From an uncultured Clostridiaceae bacterium (GTDB lineage: Bacteria; Bacillota; Clostridia; Lachnospirales; Lachnospiraceae), in NCBI GenBank assembly GCA_947175805.1, contig CAMWOF010000100.1, positions 1 to 8,314 of the forward strand: DNA of 8,314 nt, read 5' to 3'. The notes beneath the pieces are model-generated. The model had not been told where the DNA came from. It worked only from the letters and a program-made list of their open reading frames with translations, and made no database searches. Below, piece after piece: positions 1 to 6,580 of the stretch (the first letter of the stretch is position 1; each line of letters opens with the position of its first letter). The translations under genes and the position numbers were made by a program.

Positions 1-143
1 ATGTTTTAAGCCTGGACTCCTGGGCACGTAGGAATACTCCGGGCGTGGGCGAGGGAAACTGGTCTTGGAGATTTACGGAGGCTGATTTAAATGACCAATT
101 AGCCGCCCGTTTATTTGAAACCGCAAAAAGAGATGGAAGGTAA
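1..143 (+). CDS. malQ: 4-alpha-glucanotransferase (MalQ), C-terminal end only
   Basis: This is the tail of a gene that begins outside the window. Read from position 3, the frame gives 46 residues ending at TAA 141-143. It contains LDSWARRNTPG followed by GNWSWRF. The pattern of a small polar run, R-x-N-x-PG, then GNW-x-WR is the signature C-terminus of glycoside hydrolase family 77 amylomaltases, which transfer alpha-1,4-glucan segments in maltodextrin and glycogen metabolism in the cytoplasm. Only the last part of the barrel-closing region is visible, so the catalytic residues cannot be checked. The end is intact (FETAKRDGR, stop), with no sign of truncation. The next gene, plsC, starts 30 nt downstream on the same strand with no terminator between, so the two may share a transcript. 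The family call is strong; MalQ versus a close GH77 relative is not resolvable. Confidence 0.88.
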   Translation, partial: VLSLDSWARRNTPGVGEGNWSWRFTEADLNDQLAARLFETAKRDGR

Positions 144-160
144 GACAAGTCTTTATGAAG

Positions 161-166
161 TAAGGA
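161..166 (+). promoter_or_regulatory. Ribosome binding site of plsC
   Basis: TAAGGA lies 7 nt before the ATG at 174. It is the only purine-rich match near the start and supports ATG 174 as the start codon, which gives the full N-terminal membrane anchor. Confidence 0.6.
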
Positions 167-173
167 TAATAAT

Positions 174-914
174 ATGAGAAGTTTTTTTGTAGGACTTTTT
201 TTGGCGCTGTTTCTGATTTTATTTCTTCCGGTACATGTTATATTGTGGCTGATTGGAAAGAAAAATCCTCGCCTTAGGTATGCAATTGGGCAAAAGCTCA
301 TATATTTTGGTTTTTGGTGCGAGCTTTCCATTTCCGGTGCAAAGGTAACTGTCATTGGAAAAGAAAACATTCCGGATACACCGGTGCTGTTTGTGTCAAA
401 CCACCAGAGCTATTTTGATATTCTGGTCACACATAACTCCGCAAAACGCCCCATGGGCTTTGTCGCCAAAAAGGAAATGGAAAAATATCCACTGCTCCCC
501 CTCTATATGCGGGACATTGGCTGTATTTTCCTGAACCGTACCGACCCGAGAGAGGGGGTCAAGACAATTCAGGAGGGTGCCCGGCGAATCGAGGCAGGGC
601 ACAGTATGCTCATCTGCCCGGAGGGTACCAGGAGCAAATGTGATGATATGAATGAATTTAAGGAAGGCAGCCTGAAAATGGCTGAAAAAGCAAAGGCGCC
701 TGTGGTTCCGGTGGCCATTATTGGCACCAACCGCCTTTTGGAATGTCGCCCGGGCTTTAAAATCCGCAAGGGAAAAGTTACCGTAGTCTACGGCAGTCCC
801 TTTATGCTGTCGGAGCTGCCGCCAGAGTACAAACGGAAGCCCGCAGCCTATACACAGAATATTATCCGCAATCTGATGGCAGAAGCAGCGGAAACACCTA
901 TGGAAAGGAGTTAA
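174..914 (+). CDS. plsC: 1-acyl-sn-glycerol-3-phosphate acyltransferase (PlsC family)
   Basis: It transfers an acyl chain to the sn-2 position of lysophosphatidic acid, making phosphatidic acid, the precursor of membrane phospholipids; it acts at the inner face of the membrane. The 246 residues are a normal length. Residues 3-27 form a hydrophobic membrane anchor. All four acyltransferase blocks are visible: NHQSYFD (76-82, the NHx4D catalytic His/Asp), FLNR (119-122), PEGTRS (149-154, phosphate binding) and VPVAIIGT (178-185). The start is supported by TAAGGA 7 nt upstream. The stop TAA at 912-914 is followed after 3 nt by the next ORF, whose ribosome binding site lies inside the end of plsC, so the two are very probably cotranscribed and perhaps translationally coupled. 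Acyl-ACP versus acyl-CoA use cannot be told from the sequence. The family call is very secure. Confidence 0.95.
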   Translation: MRSFFVGLFLALFLILFLPVHVILWLIGKKNPRLRYAIGQKLIYFGFWCELSISGAKVTVIGKENIPDTPVLFVSNHQSYFDILVTHNSAKRPMGFVAKKEMEKYPLLPLYMRDIGCIFLNRTDPREGVKTIQEGARRIEAGHSMLICPEGTRSKCDDMNEFKEGSLKMAEKAKAPVVPVAIIGTNRLLECRPGFKIRKGKVTVVYGSPFMLSELPPEYKRKPAAYTQNIIRNLMAEAAETPMERS

Positions 915-917
915 TTT

Positions 918-1436
918 ATGTCAGGAGGACAAATTGCACTAATTGTTATCGTTGTAGCCTTGCTGATACTGGCTGTCCTATATTTTGTAGGCAATAAGCT
1001 GCAAAAAAAGCAGGCTGAACAAAGAGAGCAGATGGCAGCAGCCGCACAGCCCTGCACGATGATGATTATTGACAAAAAGATGATGAAGATGAGCGAGGCA
1101 AACCTGCCAAAGGCAGTGGTAGACCAAACGCCAAAGCGTATGCGAAATATGAAGCTGCCCATTGTCAAGGCAAAGATTGGCCCACAGATTACAAACCTGA
1201 TTTGCGATGACGGCATCTTTGATGACCTTCCGGTGCGCGGTGAGGTTAAGGCGATGTTAAGCGGTATTTATATTGTCAGCGTTAAAAATATCCGCGGCAA
1301 GGTGGAGAAGCCGCAGGGTAAACAATCCTTTACGCAGAAAATGCGCTCTAAGCAGCGTCAGTATGAAAAAGAGCTGGCGGAAGAGGAGCAAAGACAGGCT
1401 GCAAAAAAAGCCGCCAAGAAATCAAAGAAAAAATAG
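918..1436 (+). CDS. Small single-pass membrane protein of unknown function, coupled to plsC
   Basis: I do not recognise a named family. The 172-residue product has one N-terminal membrane segment (about residues 5-25, very Ile/Val/Leu rich), then a charged Lys/Gln/Glu stretch (26-42) and a globular-looking core at about 45-130. The core includes IIDKKMMKM (50-58), LPKAVVDQTP (63-72), VKAKIGPQ (83-90) and LICDDGIFDDLPV (94-106). A basic, probably helical tail (135-172) ends in a run rich in Lys and Ala. With few positive residues before the membrane segment and many after it, the core is likely cytoplasmic. The ribosome binding site AAGGAG (903-908) sits inside plsC and the gap to the plsC stop is 3 nt, so the product may assist phospholipid synthesis, though that is inference from position alone. 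It superficially resembles YajC in size and topology but lacks a recognisable YajC core. The ordered core argues for a real protein. Confidence 0.85.
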   Translation: MSGGQIALIVIVVALLILAVLYFVGNKLQKKQAEQREQMAAAAQPCTMMIIDKKMMKMSEANLPKAVVDQTPKRMRNMKLPIVKAKIGPQITNLICDDGIFDDLPVRGEVKAMLSGIYIVSVKNIRGKVEKPQGKQSFTQKMRSKQRQYEKELAEEEQRQAAKKAAKKSKKK

Positions 1437-1477
1437 AAGGAGAAAGCCTGCAAAAGGCTTTCTCCTTTACTTTTTTT
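1437..1477 (+). terminator. Bidirectional intrinsic terminator between convergent genes
   Basis: A perfect 13-bp stem (1437-1449 with 1455-1467) encloses a 5-nt loop, GCAAA. On the + strand it is followed, after TAC, by seven T (1471-1477). On the - strand the same hairpin is followed by a T-rich stretch (CTATTTTTTCTTT, read from 1436 downward). It starts directly after the TAG of the plsC-linked membrane gene, and the stop codon of the convergent DUF1934 gene (1476-1478) overlaps the + strand T-tract. One element can therefore end both transcripts. Confidence 0.93.
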
Positions 1478-1886
1478 ATCTCGCCTCAACCTTCACATAC
1501 ACATGGCAGTCAGAAGAATCCCTATCGCCAAAACCCAATGCATAATAGATATCCATTTCCATGGTATCCTCCATATCCCGAAGCTCATAGTGGTTCGTGA
1601 CAATCTCGAGTTGAAACGGGCCATAGGGGGTGAGGTAGGTGGTCAGTGTAATATGTTCCGGGTCAAAGGTCATAATACTGTTGATGCCGCCCTTTTTCGC
1701 CATCTCAAAAGAACTCTCATCAAAACACAACCTGTTTTTGATAACCTCGCTTTCCTCATCTGCCTGTTCTTCATAAAACACATAGTGCTTTCCGTCCTTG
1801 AGATAATAAGAGCCCTGCGTCATCAATGAAATCTCATTTTCCTGTTGTTGGTTACCTACAATGGTAATAAGTACATCCTTGGTCAT
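1476..1886 (-). CDS. DUF1934 (YwiB-like) beta-barrel protein
   Basis: The 136-residue soluble protein matches what I know of the DUF1934/YwiB family, small calycin-like beta-barrels found across Firmicutes with no assigned reaction. It opens with MTKDVLITIVGNQ, then alternating beta-strand patterns: GSYYLKDGKHYVFYEE (about 25-40), the acidic segment 41-48, SIMTFDPEHI (about 70-79), TPYGPFQLEIVTNHYE (about 86-101) and a final strand, CHVYVKVEAR (127-136). There is no signal peptide or membrane segment, so it should be cytoplasmic. The ATG at 1884-1886 has an excellent AAGGAG (complement of 1892-1897) 5 nt upstream. It lies 38 nt after the sensor kinase on the same strand with no terminator between, so it probably ends that operon, though a TATAAT in the gap may give it its own promoter. 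Its stop overlaps the T-tract of the shared terminator. Confidence 0.85.
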   Translation of the reverse strand: MTKDVLITIVGNQQQENEISLMTQGSYYLKDGKHYVFYEEQADEESEVIKNRLCFDESSFEMAKKGGINSIMTFDPEHITLTTYLTPYGPFQLEIVTNHYELRDMEDTMEMDIYYALGFGDRDSSDCHVYVKVEAR

Positions 1887-1912
1887 ATATTCTCCTTCTT
1901 ACTTTACTTCTA

Positions 1913-1918
1913 ATTATA
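1913..1918 (-). promoter_or_regulatory. Possible -10 box for the DUF1934 gene
   Basis: The - strand reads TATAAT exactly here, 26 nt before the DUF1934 ATG. The -35 candidate at 17-nt spacing (TGGTTT, complement of 1936-1941, inside the end of the kinase gene) is poor. A separate promoter is plausible, but in AT-rich DNA a lone TATAAT is weak evidence. Confidence 0.35.
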
Positions 1919-1924
1919 TCACTA

Positions 1925-3226
1925 TTAGACAGTAAAAACCATCTGAATTGCATACTCCCGGTTCTGCGTCATAATATCATATTCTCCATTATATTTTTTA
2001 ATGATATCATATACATTCTGCAGTCCGATACCATGACTTTCCTTCGCTGTTTTCGTTGTCAGAATCCGTCCAGCCTCCTGTTGCAAACTTCCTTCCATTG
2101 GATTTCTTATTTCCAGATAAAACAATCGCTCTGTTTTCTTTGCCGCCAGCAGGATATAATGCGTTCCCTTTACCTTTACATTTGCTTCAACCGCATTATC
2201 AATCAGATTAGAGAGGAGAATACAGCCATCGGCATAATTCATAAAATTAAATTCCGATAACGCACCTTTGCATTGCAGGGTAATCTCATTCTCCTCCAAT
2301 ACCTCCATCTTGGTGCTTAAAATCATGTCCACCAGTTCATTTCCGGTGGCTATCTTATAAACCGATTTTGGCGTTCCTGCTGTCAGCTCCTTAAAATAGC
2401 TCTCCGTTTTTTCATACTCTCCCTTTTCCAGCATCTCCTGCAATAAAAGCATATGATTTTTCCAATCGTGGCGGAACTTGACCGTATCCTCCTGCTGCTC
2501 CTTATAATCCCTGAAAAAAGAGTATTCCGCCTCAAATTCCTTCTTGTAATTCTCCGAAAGCTGCCGGTAATATGCTGCCATCTTCCTGTGTACAATGGCA
2601 TAAACCACCGCCACGTTCAATATAATCATAAAGCAAATCCATGTCAACTTATAAACCACATCATGTTCCGTACCCTCAAACCACTCAAACCCACCTACAA
2701 TAAGCGGACTAAAAAAACAGAAGATAGTAAGTACCACACCTTCTCCAATCGTCAATTGTATGGATTTTGCCTTTGCCACCTTTGTTTTGCTTAGCAGAAT
2801 CAAAACAACAAACAGTACTGTATCCGCTACTAAATACAATGGCGTATACTCATCTTCTCCAATCAGAATAACATACTTACTAAGACCGGTTATCCTGTCA
2901 ATCAACTTAAGGAATGTTGCAAATTGCATATATACAAGCAGTGCAGGAATTTCCAGCAACAGCGCTTTTATGCGGTTTTTATTCGTTAAAATCAAAGTTA
3001 CCACTACATTATATGCAAAAATAATTGCTGTCACAATCATTTCATTTTGATTAAAAATATAAAGACTTGTTATATCTACAAGAAGAAATATTCCTGATGC
3101 TATGGCTAAATTACGGGGTGTCACCCGCATATCACAGCCAAACAAGAGGCTTAAAATCAACCACATATCCAGCATGGCAAACATATTCATAAGAAGCGAT
3201 ATAAGCTCCATCATCATATCCATCAT
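1925..3226 (-). CDS. GHKL-type sensor histidine kinase (AgrC/VirS-like)
   Basis: This 433-residue membrane sensor kinase belongs to the quorum-sensing/LytTR-partner class. Residues 1-213 are strongly hydrophobic with about six membrane segments (near 7-30, 38-58, 62-80, 88-106, 128-146, 160-180 and 192-212; exact number uncertain). A coiled-coil linker at 218-250 leads to the phosphoacceptor box FRHDWKNH, with His253 as the likely phosphorylated residue. The GHKL ATPase domain follows, with the N box LLSNLIDNAVEA (337-348, Asn340 and Asn344) and G box HGIGLQNVYDI (398-408). A C-terminal segment closes the domain. It should phosphorylate the LytTR regulator encoded immediately upstream: the kinase ATG overlaps that gene's TGA (ATGA), and GGAG lies 9 nt before it. 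The start is a Met-rich run (MMDMMM), so in-frame alternatives exist; the first Met fits the overlap and spacing best. No agrB, agrD or other signal gene is adjacent, so the ligand is unknown. Confidence 0.93.
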   Translation of the reverse strand: MMDMMMELISLLMNMFAMLDMWLILSLLFGCDMRVTPRNLAIASGIFLLVDITSLYIFNQNEMIVTAIIFAYNVVVTLILTNKNRIKALLLEIPALLVYMQFATFLKLIDRITGLSKYVILIGEDEYTPLYLVADTVLFVVLILLSKTKVAKAKSIQLTIGEGVVLTIFCFFSPLIVGGFEWFEGTEHDVVYKLTWICFMIILNVAVVYAIVHRKMAAYYRQLSENYKKEFEAEYSFFRDYKEQQEDTVKFRHDWKNHMLLLQEMLEKGEYEKTESYFKELTAGTPKSVYKIATGNELVDMILSTKMEVLEENEITLQCKGALSEFNFMNYADGCILLSNLIDNAVEANVKVKGTHYILLAAKKTERLFYLEIRNPMEGSLQQEAGRILTTKTAKESHGIGLQNVYDIIKKYNGEYDIMTQNREYAIQMVFTV

Positions 3227-3969
3227 ATTAAGTTTTCTCCCAAAAAATGTAATAATTTCCGCCTGTACTCCGGCATACGTTTCTTAGTAATCGGCAAGCT
3301 GTATCCCGGTGACAGAATAATTTTTCCGGTCTGCAATCCCTTATGATGATACAGATTTACCAGATATTTTCTGTGGATGCGAAAAAAACCATATTCCTTC
3401 AACTGTTCCTCATACCTTTTCAGGCTGTAATCACTGATATAATGCTGCGACTTTGTATACAATACAGTACATTTATCCTCCGCACTGATATATACCAGCT
3501 CCTGCAATGGCAGCAATATTTCCCCATCCATGGTTTTAACCGGTATTTTCTTCTTTTTTGAATACTCCTTTTGTATATCCATCAGCAAATTACGCATTAC
3601 TTCCTCTGATAACGGTTTTAACAAATACCGGAAGGCATTTGCCTCATAGCCCTTCATCGCATACTCAACATAAGAGGTAATAAAAACCAGAAACACATCC
3701 GCATTCATTTCCCGAATCTGTTTCCCCAGTTTAATGCCATCCATCTCAGGCAGCTCAATATCTAATAAAATCAAATCCGGAAACACTTCATTTTCCTGCT
3801 GCAGCTGATAAAGGCACTGTAACAGCTCTTTTGCAGACTGAAAAACCGTTATATTCAAAGAATATTCTTTCTCCAACAGAGAGCATATCTCTAACATTTT
3901 TTCACTGTGTTCCCTGATATCCTCGCATATATAGATTATAAATTGCTGTGATAAAGCTTCCTGTATCAT
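3223..3969 (-). CDS. LytTR-family response regulator (AgrA-like)
   Basis: This is a transcription factor activated by phosphorylation from the adjacent kinase. I place the start at ATG 3967-3969, giving 248 residues, because GGGAG lies 8 nt upstream. The frame stays open to a TTG at 3982-3984, which lacks a good binding site and would add five residues. The receiver domain (about 1-120) has the acidic pair Glu16-Asp17, the phosphoacceptor Asp70 in LILLDIELPEMDG, Thr98 in FITSY and Lys118 in LLKP, all the canonical positions. A LytTR DNA-binding domain follows (about 141-241), with LVYISAEDK, FRIHRKYLVN and the strand pattern typical of AgrA, VirR and ComE. It binds direct repeats upstream of target genes; I could not find a convincing LytTR site in the 240 nt upstream, so its targets are probably elsewhere. 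Its stop overlaps the kinase start by 4 nt, implying coupled translation. Confidence 0.95.
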   Translation of the reverse strand: MIQEALSQQFIIYICEDIREHSEKMLEICSLLEKEYSLNITVFQSAKELLQCLYQLQQENEVFPDLILLDIELPEMDGIKLGKQIREMNADVFLVFITSYVEYAMKGYEANAFRYLLKPLSEEVMRNLLMDIQKEYSKKKKIPVKTMDGEILLPLQELVYISAEDKCTVLYTKSQHYISDYSLKRYEEQLKEYGFFRIHRKYLVNLYHHKGLQTGKIILSPGYSLPITKKRMPEYRRKLLHFLGENLI

Positions 3970-4090
3970 CCTTACAACTCCCAAGCTTGAAAATCCATCT
4001 TGTTTTGCCTTTCAAATTGCTTCACTATGCTTACCGCATAATATTAACAAATATATTACTCTTTTTCCATATCTTTCCCCAAATTTATCC
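3970..4090. other. Intergenic leader upstream of the two-component operon
   Basis: This AT-rich gap precedes the response regulator on the - strand and must hold its promoter. I see several AT-rich -10-like hexamers (for example TAATAT at about 4044) but none with a convincing -35 at 16-18 nt. The only open frames are a 4-codon and a 2-codon ATG frame, so there is no visible AgrD-like peptide gene. Confidence 0.5.
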
Positions 4091-4153
4091 AAAAAAACAG
4101 AAAGAGGCGCCGCTTCAAACCCCACAACCAGGTGTCCTAATGCGGCAGCCTCT
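4091..4153 (-). terminator. Intrinsic terminator after the secreted PPC/Fn3 gene
   Basis: On the - strand an 11-bp GC-rich stem (AGAGGC-GCCGC, complement of 4142-4153, pairing with 4103-4113) has a single bulged base (4147) and a long 28-nt loop. It is followed by TTCTG and then seven T (4091-4097). It lies 57 nt past the stop of the PPC/Fn3 gene and upstream of the response-regulator promoter region, separating the two units. The long loop and the 5-nt gap before the T-tract are slightly unusual. Confidence 0.75.
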
Positions 4154-4209
4154 CCTATTCATCTATTGTGAATTTCTCAATCCGGTTTTCTCTGTAAAAT
4201 GAATAGATA

Positions 4210-5298
4210 TTATTTCTTTGTCTTTACACTCTTAATCTTAGACCAGCCTGAATAATATTTCTTTCCATTTATAGTCTTATAGGCTCTGACTCTGACATAA
4301 TATTTCTTCTTTGCCTTTAATTTTTTAACCGTCAACTTCGTAGTTCCTGATTTCTTTATTGTCTTTGTTACTGCCTTTTTCATCTTTGCGTTGTCAGCGT
4401 ATTGAATCTCATATCCCGAACACGTAACCTTTTTCCATTTCACAGTAATAGACTTCTTTCCTCCGCTCAGCGATGTAATGCTTGTTTTGGAAGGAGTCAT
4501 GGTACGCATTTGTATTGTATATTTGAACTGTTCTCCGCCATAGTTCCAGACACAAATGTAATGGTCTCCCGTATAAGATGCAACATAATCCTTTCCTGGT
4601 GAATTTGTCTGAAATATATCGTCTACATCCAGCGATTTTGCACCCCAGTTGCAAAGGGTTGTTCCCTGCATTCCCGTTGTAACCAAACGATATTTTCTAC
4701 CCTTCACAAGCTTGACCTTATATACATCATACCCGTCATCCAATCTATCCGTTACAGAAAACCCGGAACCAAGATATCCCGTATATGTAACATCCGTTTT
4801 AATCGGGGTTGCCGTCTCTTTCGTATTGTTTTTCTCTGCTTCTATGTACTGATTTGCCGTAAATCCAAAAGAATAGGTTGTAGTCTTTCCCTCTGCATAA
4901 CTTGCATAGGATGGTTCTACCACTACATAATAAGTACCAGCATTCAAACCGACATAAAAGGACGGATTGCTGTTCTCCTCTTCATCCCGACATTCCCAGA
5001 CAAACTTTCCGTTTGCATCATATACTGCCACATTCATATCAAGAAGCATGCGAAGTGATTCACTGGTTACCTTTGATGCAGTTATTGTTAATAGACCTTT
5101 TTCACCAAGAGAAATTTTGTTTACACTCGCATCCACATCCTCCTCCCATGTTACTGTATAGTTTATGCCCATATCTGCATTTCCGGCTGAGTTCATCTCC
5201 TCCGCTGTCAGTTGTTCCTCTGCCGCATGCACCTTAATCCCGGCAAATCCTATAATAGCTGCTATCAGGATTGCCATCATTAATAATCGCTTCCTCAT
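4210..5298 (-). CDS. Secreted protein with two PPC-like domains and a C-terminal Fn3 domain
   Basis: The 362-residue exported protein begins with a classical signal peptide: MRKR, a hydrophobic core (about 6-21), and a VHA-A cleavage site after about residue 25. Two similar beta-rich modules follow (about 50-148 and 152-265). Each has the layout of a bacterial pre-peptidase C-terminal (PPC) domain, including LNAGTYYVVVEP (118-129) in the first, and the linker EAEKNNTKETATPI, a DxYKVKL strand (191-197) and DHYICVWN (245-252) in the second. A fibronectin type III module occupies about 268-358, with ITVKWKKV, GYEIQYADN, LKAKKKYYVRVRAY and YSGWS. No catalytic domain, sortase motif or membrane anchor is visible, so it is probably released or held by binding; its target is unknown, with carbohydrate or peptide binding possible. 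The chosen ATG has AAGGAGG 8 nt upstream; the frame stays open to 5412, but that extension lacks a binding site and would bury the signal peptide. Confidence 0.88.
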   Translation of the reverse strand: MRKRLLMMAILIAAIIGFAGIKVHAAEEQLTAEEMNSAGNADMGINYTVTWEEDVDASVNKISLGEKGLLTITASKVTSESLRMLLDMNVAVYDANGKFVWECRDEEENSNPSFYVGLNAGTYYVVVEPSYASYAEGKTTTYSFGFTANQYIEAEKNNTKETATPIKTDVTYTGYLGSGFSVTDRLDDGYDVYKVKLVKGRKYRLVTTGMQGTTLCNWGAKSLDVDDIFQTNSPGKDYVASYTGDHYICVWNYGGEQFKYTIQMRTMTPSKTSITSLSGGKKSITVKWKKVTCSGYEIQYADNAKMKKAVTKTIKKSGTTKLTVKKLKAKKKYYVRVRAYKTINGKKYYSGWSKIKSVKTKK

Positions 5299-5306
5299 AC
5301 ATAAAT

Positions 5307-5313
5307 CCTCCTT
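5307..5313 (-). promoter_or_regulatory. Ribosome binding site deciding the start of the PPC/Fn3 gene
   Basis: AAGGAGG on the - strand, 8 nt before the ATG at 5296-5298, is a near-perfect Shine-Dalgarno. It fixes the start at the signal peptide rather than at the upstream ATG of the longer open frame. Confidence 0.85.
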
Positions 5314-5329
5314 TATCTTTTTTATTACC

Positions 5330-5341
5330 AGGCAATTGCCT
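5330..5341. repeat. 12-bp perfect palindrome AGGCAATTGCCT
   Basis: A perfect inverted repeat with no spacer lies 31 nt upstream of the PPC/Fn3 start codon, in its likely leader or promoter. Two-fold symmetric sites of this kind can be operators for dimeric regulators. The surrounding 14 nt (5326-5339) also match 7794-7807 with one mismatch, so it may instead be part of a dispersed repeat. Confidence 0.6.
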
Positions 5342-5445
5342 ACTTTTTTATACTTAATTAGAATATCATATTTTTTATATGCTTTTTCTTTTTTCCGATA
5401 AAGGATGAACATTTTCCGACGAAGAGTGATTCTTTCCCACTGTTC

Positions 5446-6504
5446 CTATCTGTTATGTGCCAGCGAAATCAACTTCGCCACAAGACTTTTTTTGTCGATG
5501 CCCTCTGCATCCCAAAGCATCGGATACATACTGATAGAGGTAAAACCAGGCAGTGTATTAAGCTCGTTGAACACAACACGGTCTGTCCCCTTTTCCAAAA
5601 AGAAGTCGATTCTCGCCAGACCCTGACCGTCTACTGCGGCAAAAACGGCCCTTGCCGTCTCTCTGATTTCCTCCCGCTTGCCCTCTGGCAGCTCCGGGTT
5701 GATAACGGTCTTAGAATCGGCATTGTTATACTTGGCATCATAATCATAAAACTCGGCTTCCCCTGCCGCAAGAATCTCTCCCACACCGGAAACCTCCAAT
5801 GCACCATTTCCATTTCCCAAAACCGCACATTCCAGCTCACGGCCTATAATGGTTTCCTCCACAATCAGCTTACTGTCATGCTGTGCTGCCAGCTTTAAAC
5901 TTTCTGTCAGCTCCCGTCTGTCGGAGGCCTTGGATACACCTCTGGAGGAGCCTGCATTCGACGGCTTTACAAATACAGGATAACTCAGCTTTGCTTCTAT
6001 CCTATCAAGAACCCCATCCATGTCCTGAAGCTCATTGGTTCTGATATCCACATACTTCGCCTGACAAATCCCCAGACGCTCCACAATAATCTTCGTATAC
6101 ACTTTATCCATGGACACCGCACTGGCAAGCACACCACAGCCCACATAAGGAATCTGTGCCAGCTCAAAAAGCCCCTGCACAGTACCATCCTCACCATTTA
6201 AGCCATGGAGCACAGGAAATGCCACATCTATATGAATATGACTAATGCTTTCTCCCTCTAATACCAAAAGCTCCTTTTTCGTAGCATCCGGCGAAAGCAC
6301 TGCCCCCTTTTGGGAAGCCGTCCATACACCGCTTTCAATATCAGAAACGCTGTCTATATATAACCATTTTCCCTGCTTGGTAATCCCCACCAGATGCACC
6401 TTAAATTCATCTGTGTTTATATTGTTTGCCACCGTCACCACGGAAATACAGGAAACCTCATGCTCTGAGGACTGTCCGCCAAATAGTAATACTATATTTT
6501 TCAT
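5446..6504 (-). CDS. ddl: D-alanine--D-alanine ligase
   Basis: This cytoplasmic ATP-grasp enzyme joins two D-alanines to make the terminal dipeptide of the peptidoglycan precursor. The 352 residues are a normal length. Visible signatures are GGQSSEHEVS (9-18, with Glu15 for D-Ala in the first subsite), HGLNGEDGTVQG (100-111), the ATP-binding lysine block FVKPSNAGSSRGV (178-190), EETIIGRELECAVLG (216-230), LARIDFF (296-302) and FNELNTLPGFTSISMYP (312-328, metal and product site). The omega loop reads FYDYDAKY (252-259); its final Tyr corresponds to Tyr216 of E. coli DdlB, so D-Ala-D-Ala rather than D-Lac specificity is expected and it does not look like a VanA-type ligase. The ATG has a strong AAAGGGGAG (complement of 6509-6517) upstream. 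It lies 76 nt after the lipid-kinase gene and 147 nt before the PPC/Fn3 gene, with no clear terminator on either side. Confidence 0.96.
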   Translation of the reverse strand: MKNIVLLFGGQSSEHEVSCISVVTVANNINTDEFKVHLVGITKQGKWLYIDSVSDIESGVWTASQKGAVLSPDATKKELLVLEGESISHIHIDVAFPVLHGLNGEDGTVQGLFELAQIPYVGCGVLASAVSMDKVYTKIIVERLGICQAKYVDIRTNELQDMDGVLDRIEAKLSYPVFVKPSNAGSSRGVSKASDRRELTESLKLAAQHDSKLIVEETIIGRELECAVLGNGNGALEVSGVGEILAAGEAEFYDYDAKYNNADSKTVINPELPEGKREEIRETARAVFAAVDGQGLARIDFFLEKGTDRVVFNELNTLPGFTSISMYPMLWDAEGIDKKSLVAKLISLAHNR

Positions 6505-6527
6505 AATACTCCCCTTTAATATTTATT

Positions 6528-6572
6528 CTATAGGTATTTGTGAGACTCATATTTACACATTAATATATTGTG
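6528..6572. repeat. Dispersed intergenic repeat, copy A
   Basis: Positions 6533-6572 align without gaps to 7799-7838 with 33 of 40 bases identical. The shared core is ACTCATATTTAC (6545-6556) and TATTGTG (6566-6572). The similarity extends left through CTAT with one inserted base. The copy lies between the end of the lipid-kinase gene and the start of ddl, 8 nt beyond the kinase stop codon. It contains no ORF and no obvious hairpin. Confidence 0.8.
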
Positions 6573-6580
6573 CCATTTAT

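Noticed and set aside
3970..4090. AgrD-like signal peptide gene upstream of the response regulator
   Set aside because: The only ATG frames on the - strand here are 4 and 2 codons long; no Cys-containing peptide ORF with a binding site is present.
4155..4206. 8-bp inverted repeat CTATTCAT / ATGAATAG flanking the gap after the PPC/Fn3 gene
   Set aside because: AT-rich, short, and separated by 36 nt; consistent with chance next to the real GC-rich terminator stem.
5299..5412. N-terminal extension of the PPC/Fn3 protein to an ATG at 5412
   Set aside because: The 38 extra residues are Lys/Tyr-rich translation of AT-rich leader, precede a clean signal peptide, and lack a binding site; AAGGAGG supports the internal ATG.
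5407..5445. GAACA...TGTTC inverted repeat just after ddl, considered as a terminator
   Set aside because: Only 5 bp with a loop of nearly 30 nt and no following T-tract on the - strand.
5455..5898. 147-residue open frame on the + strand
   Set aside because: It lies wholly antisense to ddl, whose motifs are all intact; the translation is Cys/His/Leu-rich with no domain pattern and no good ribosome binding site. Similar antisense frames over the lipid kinase (6656-7087) and PPC/Fn3 gene (4902-5237) are rejected for the same reason.
5446..6504. Possible vancomycin-resistance (Van) ligase
   Set aside because: The omega loop FYDYDAKY is the D-Ala-D-Ala type and there are no vanH, vanX or vanT-like neighbours.
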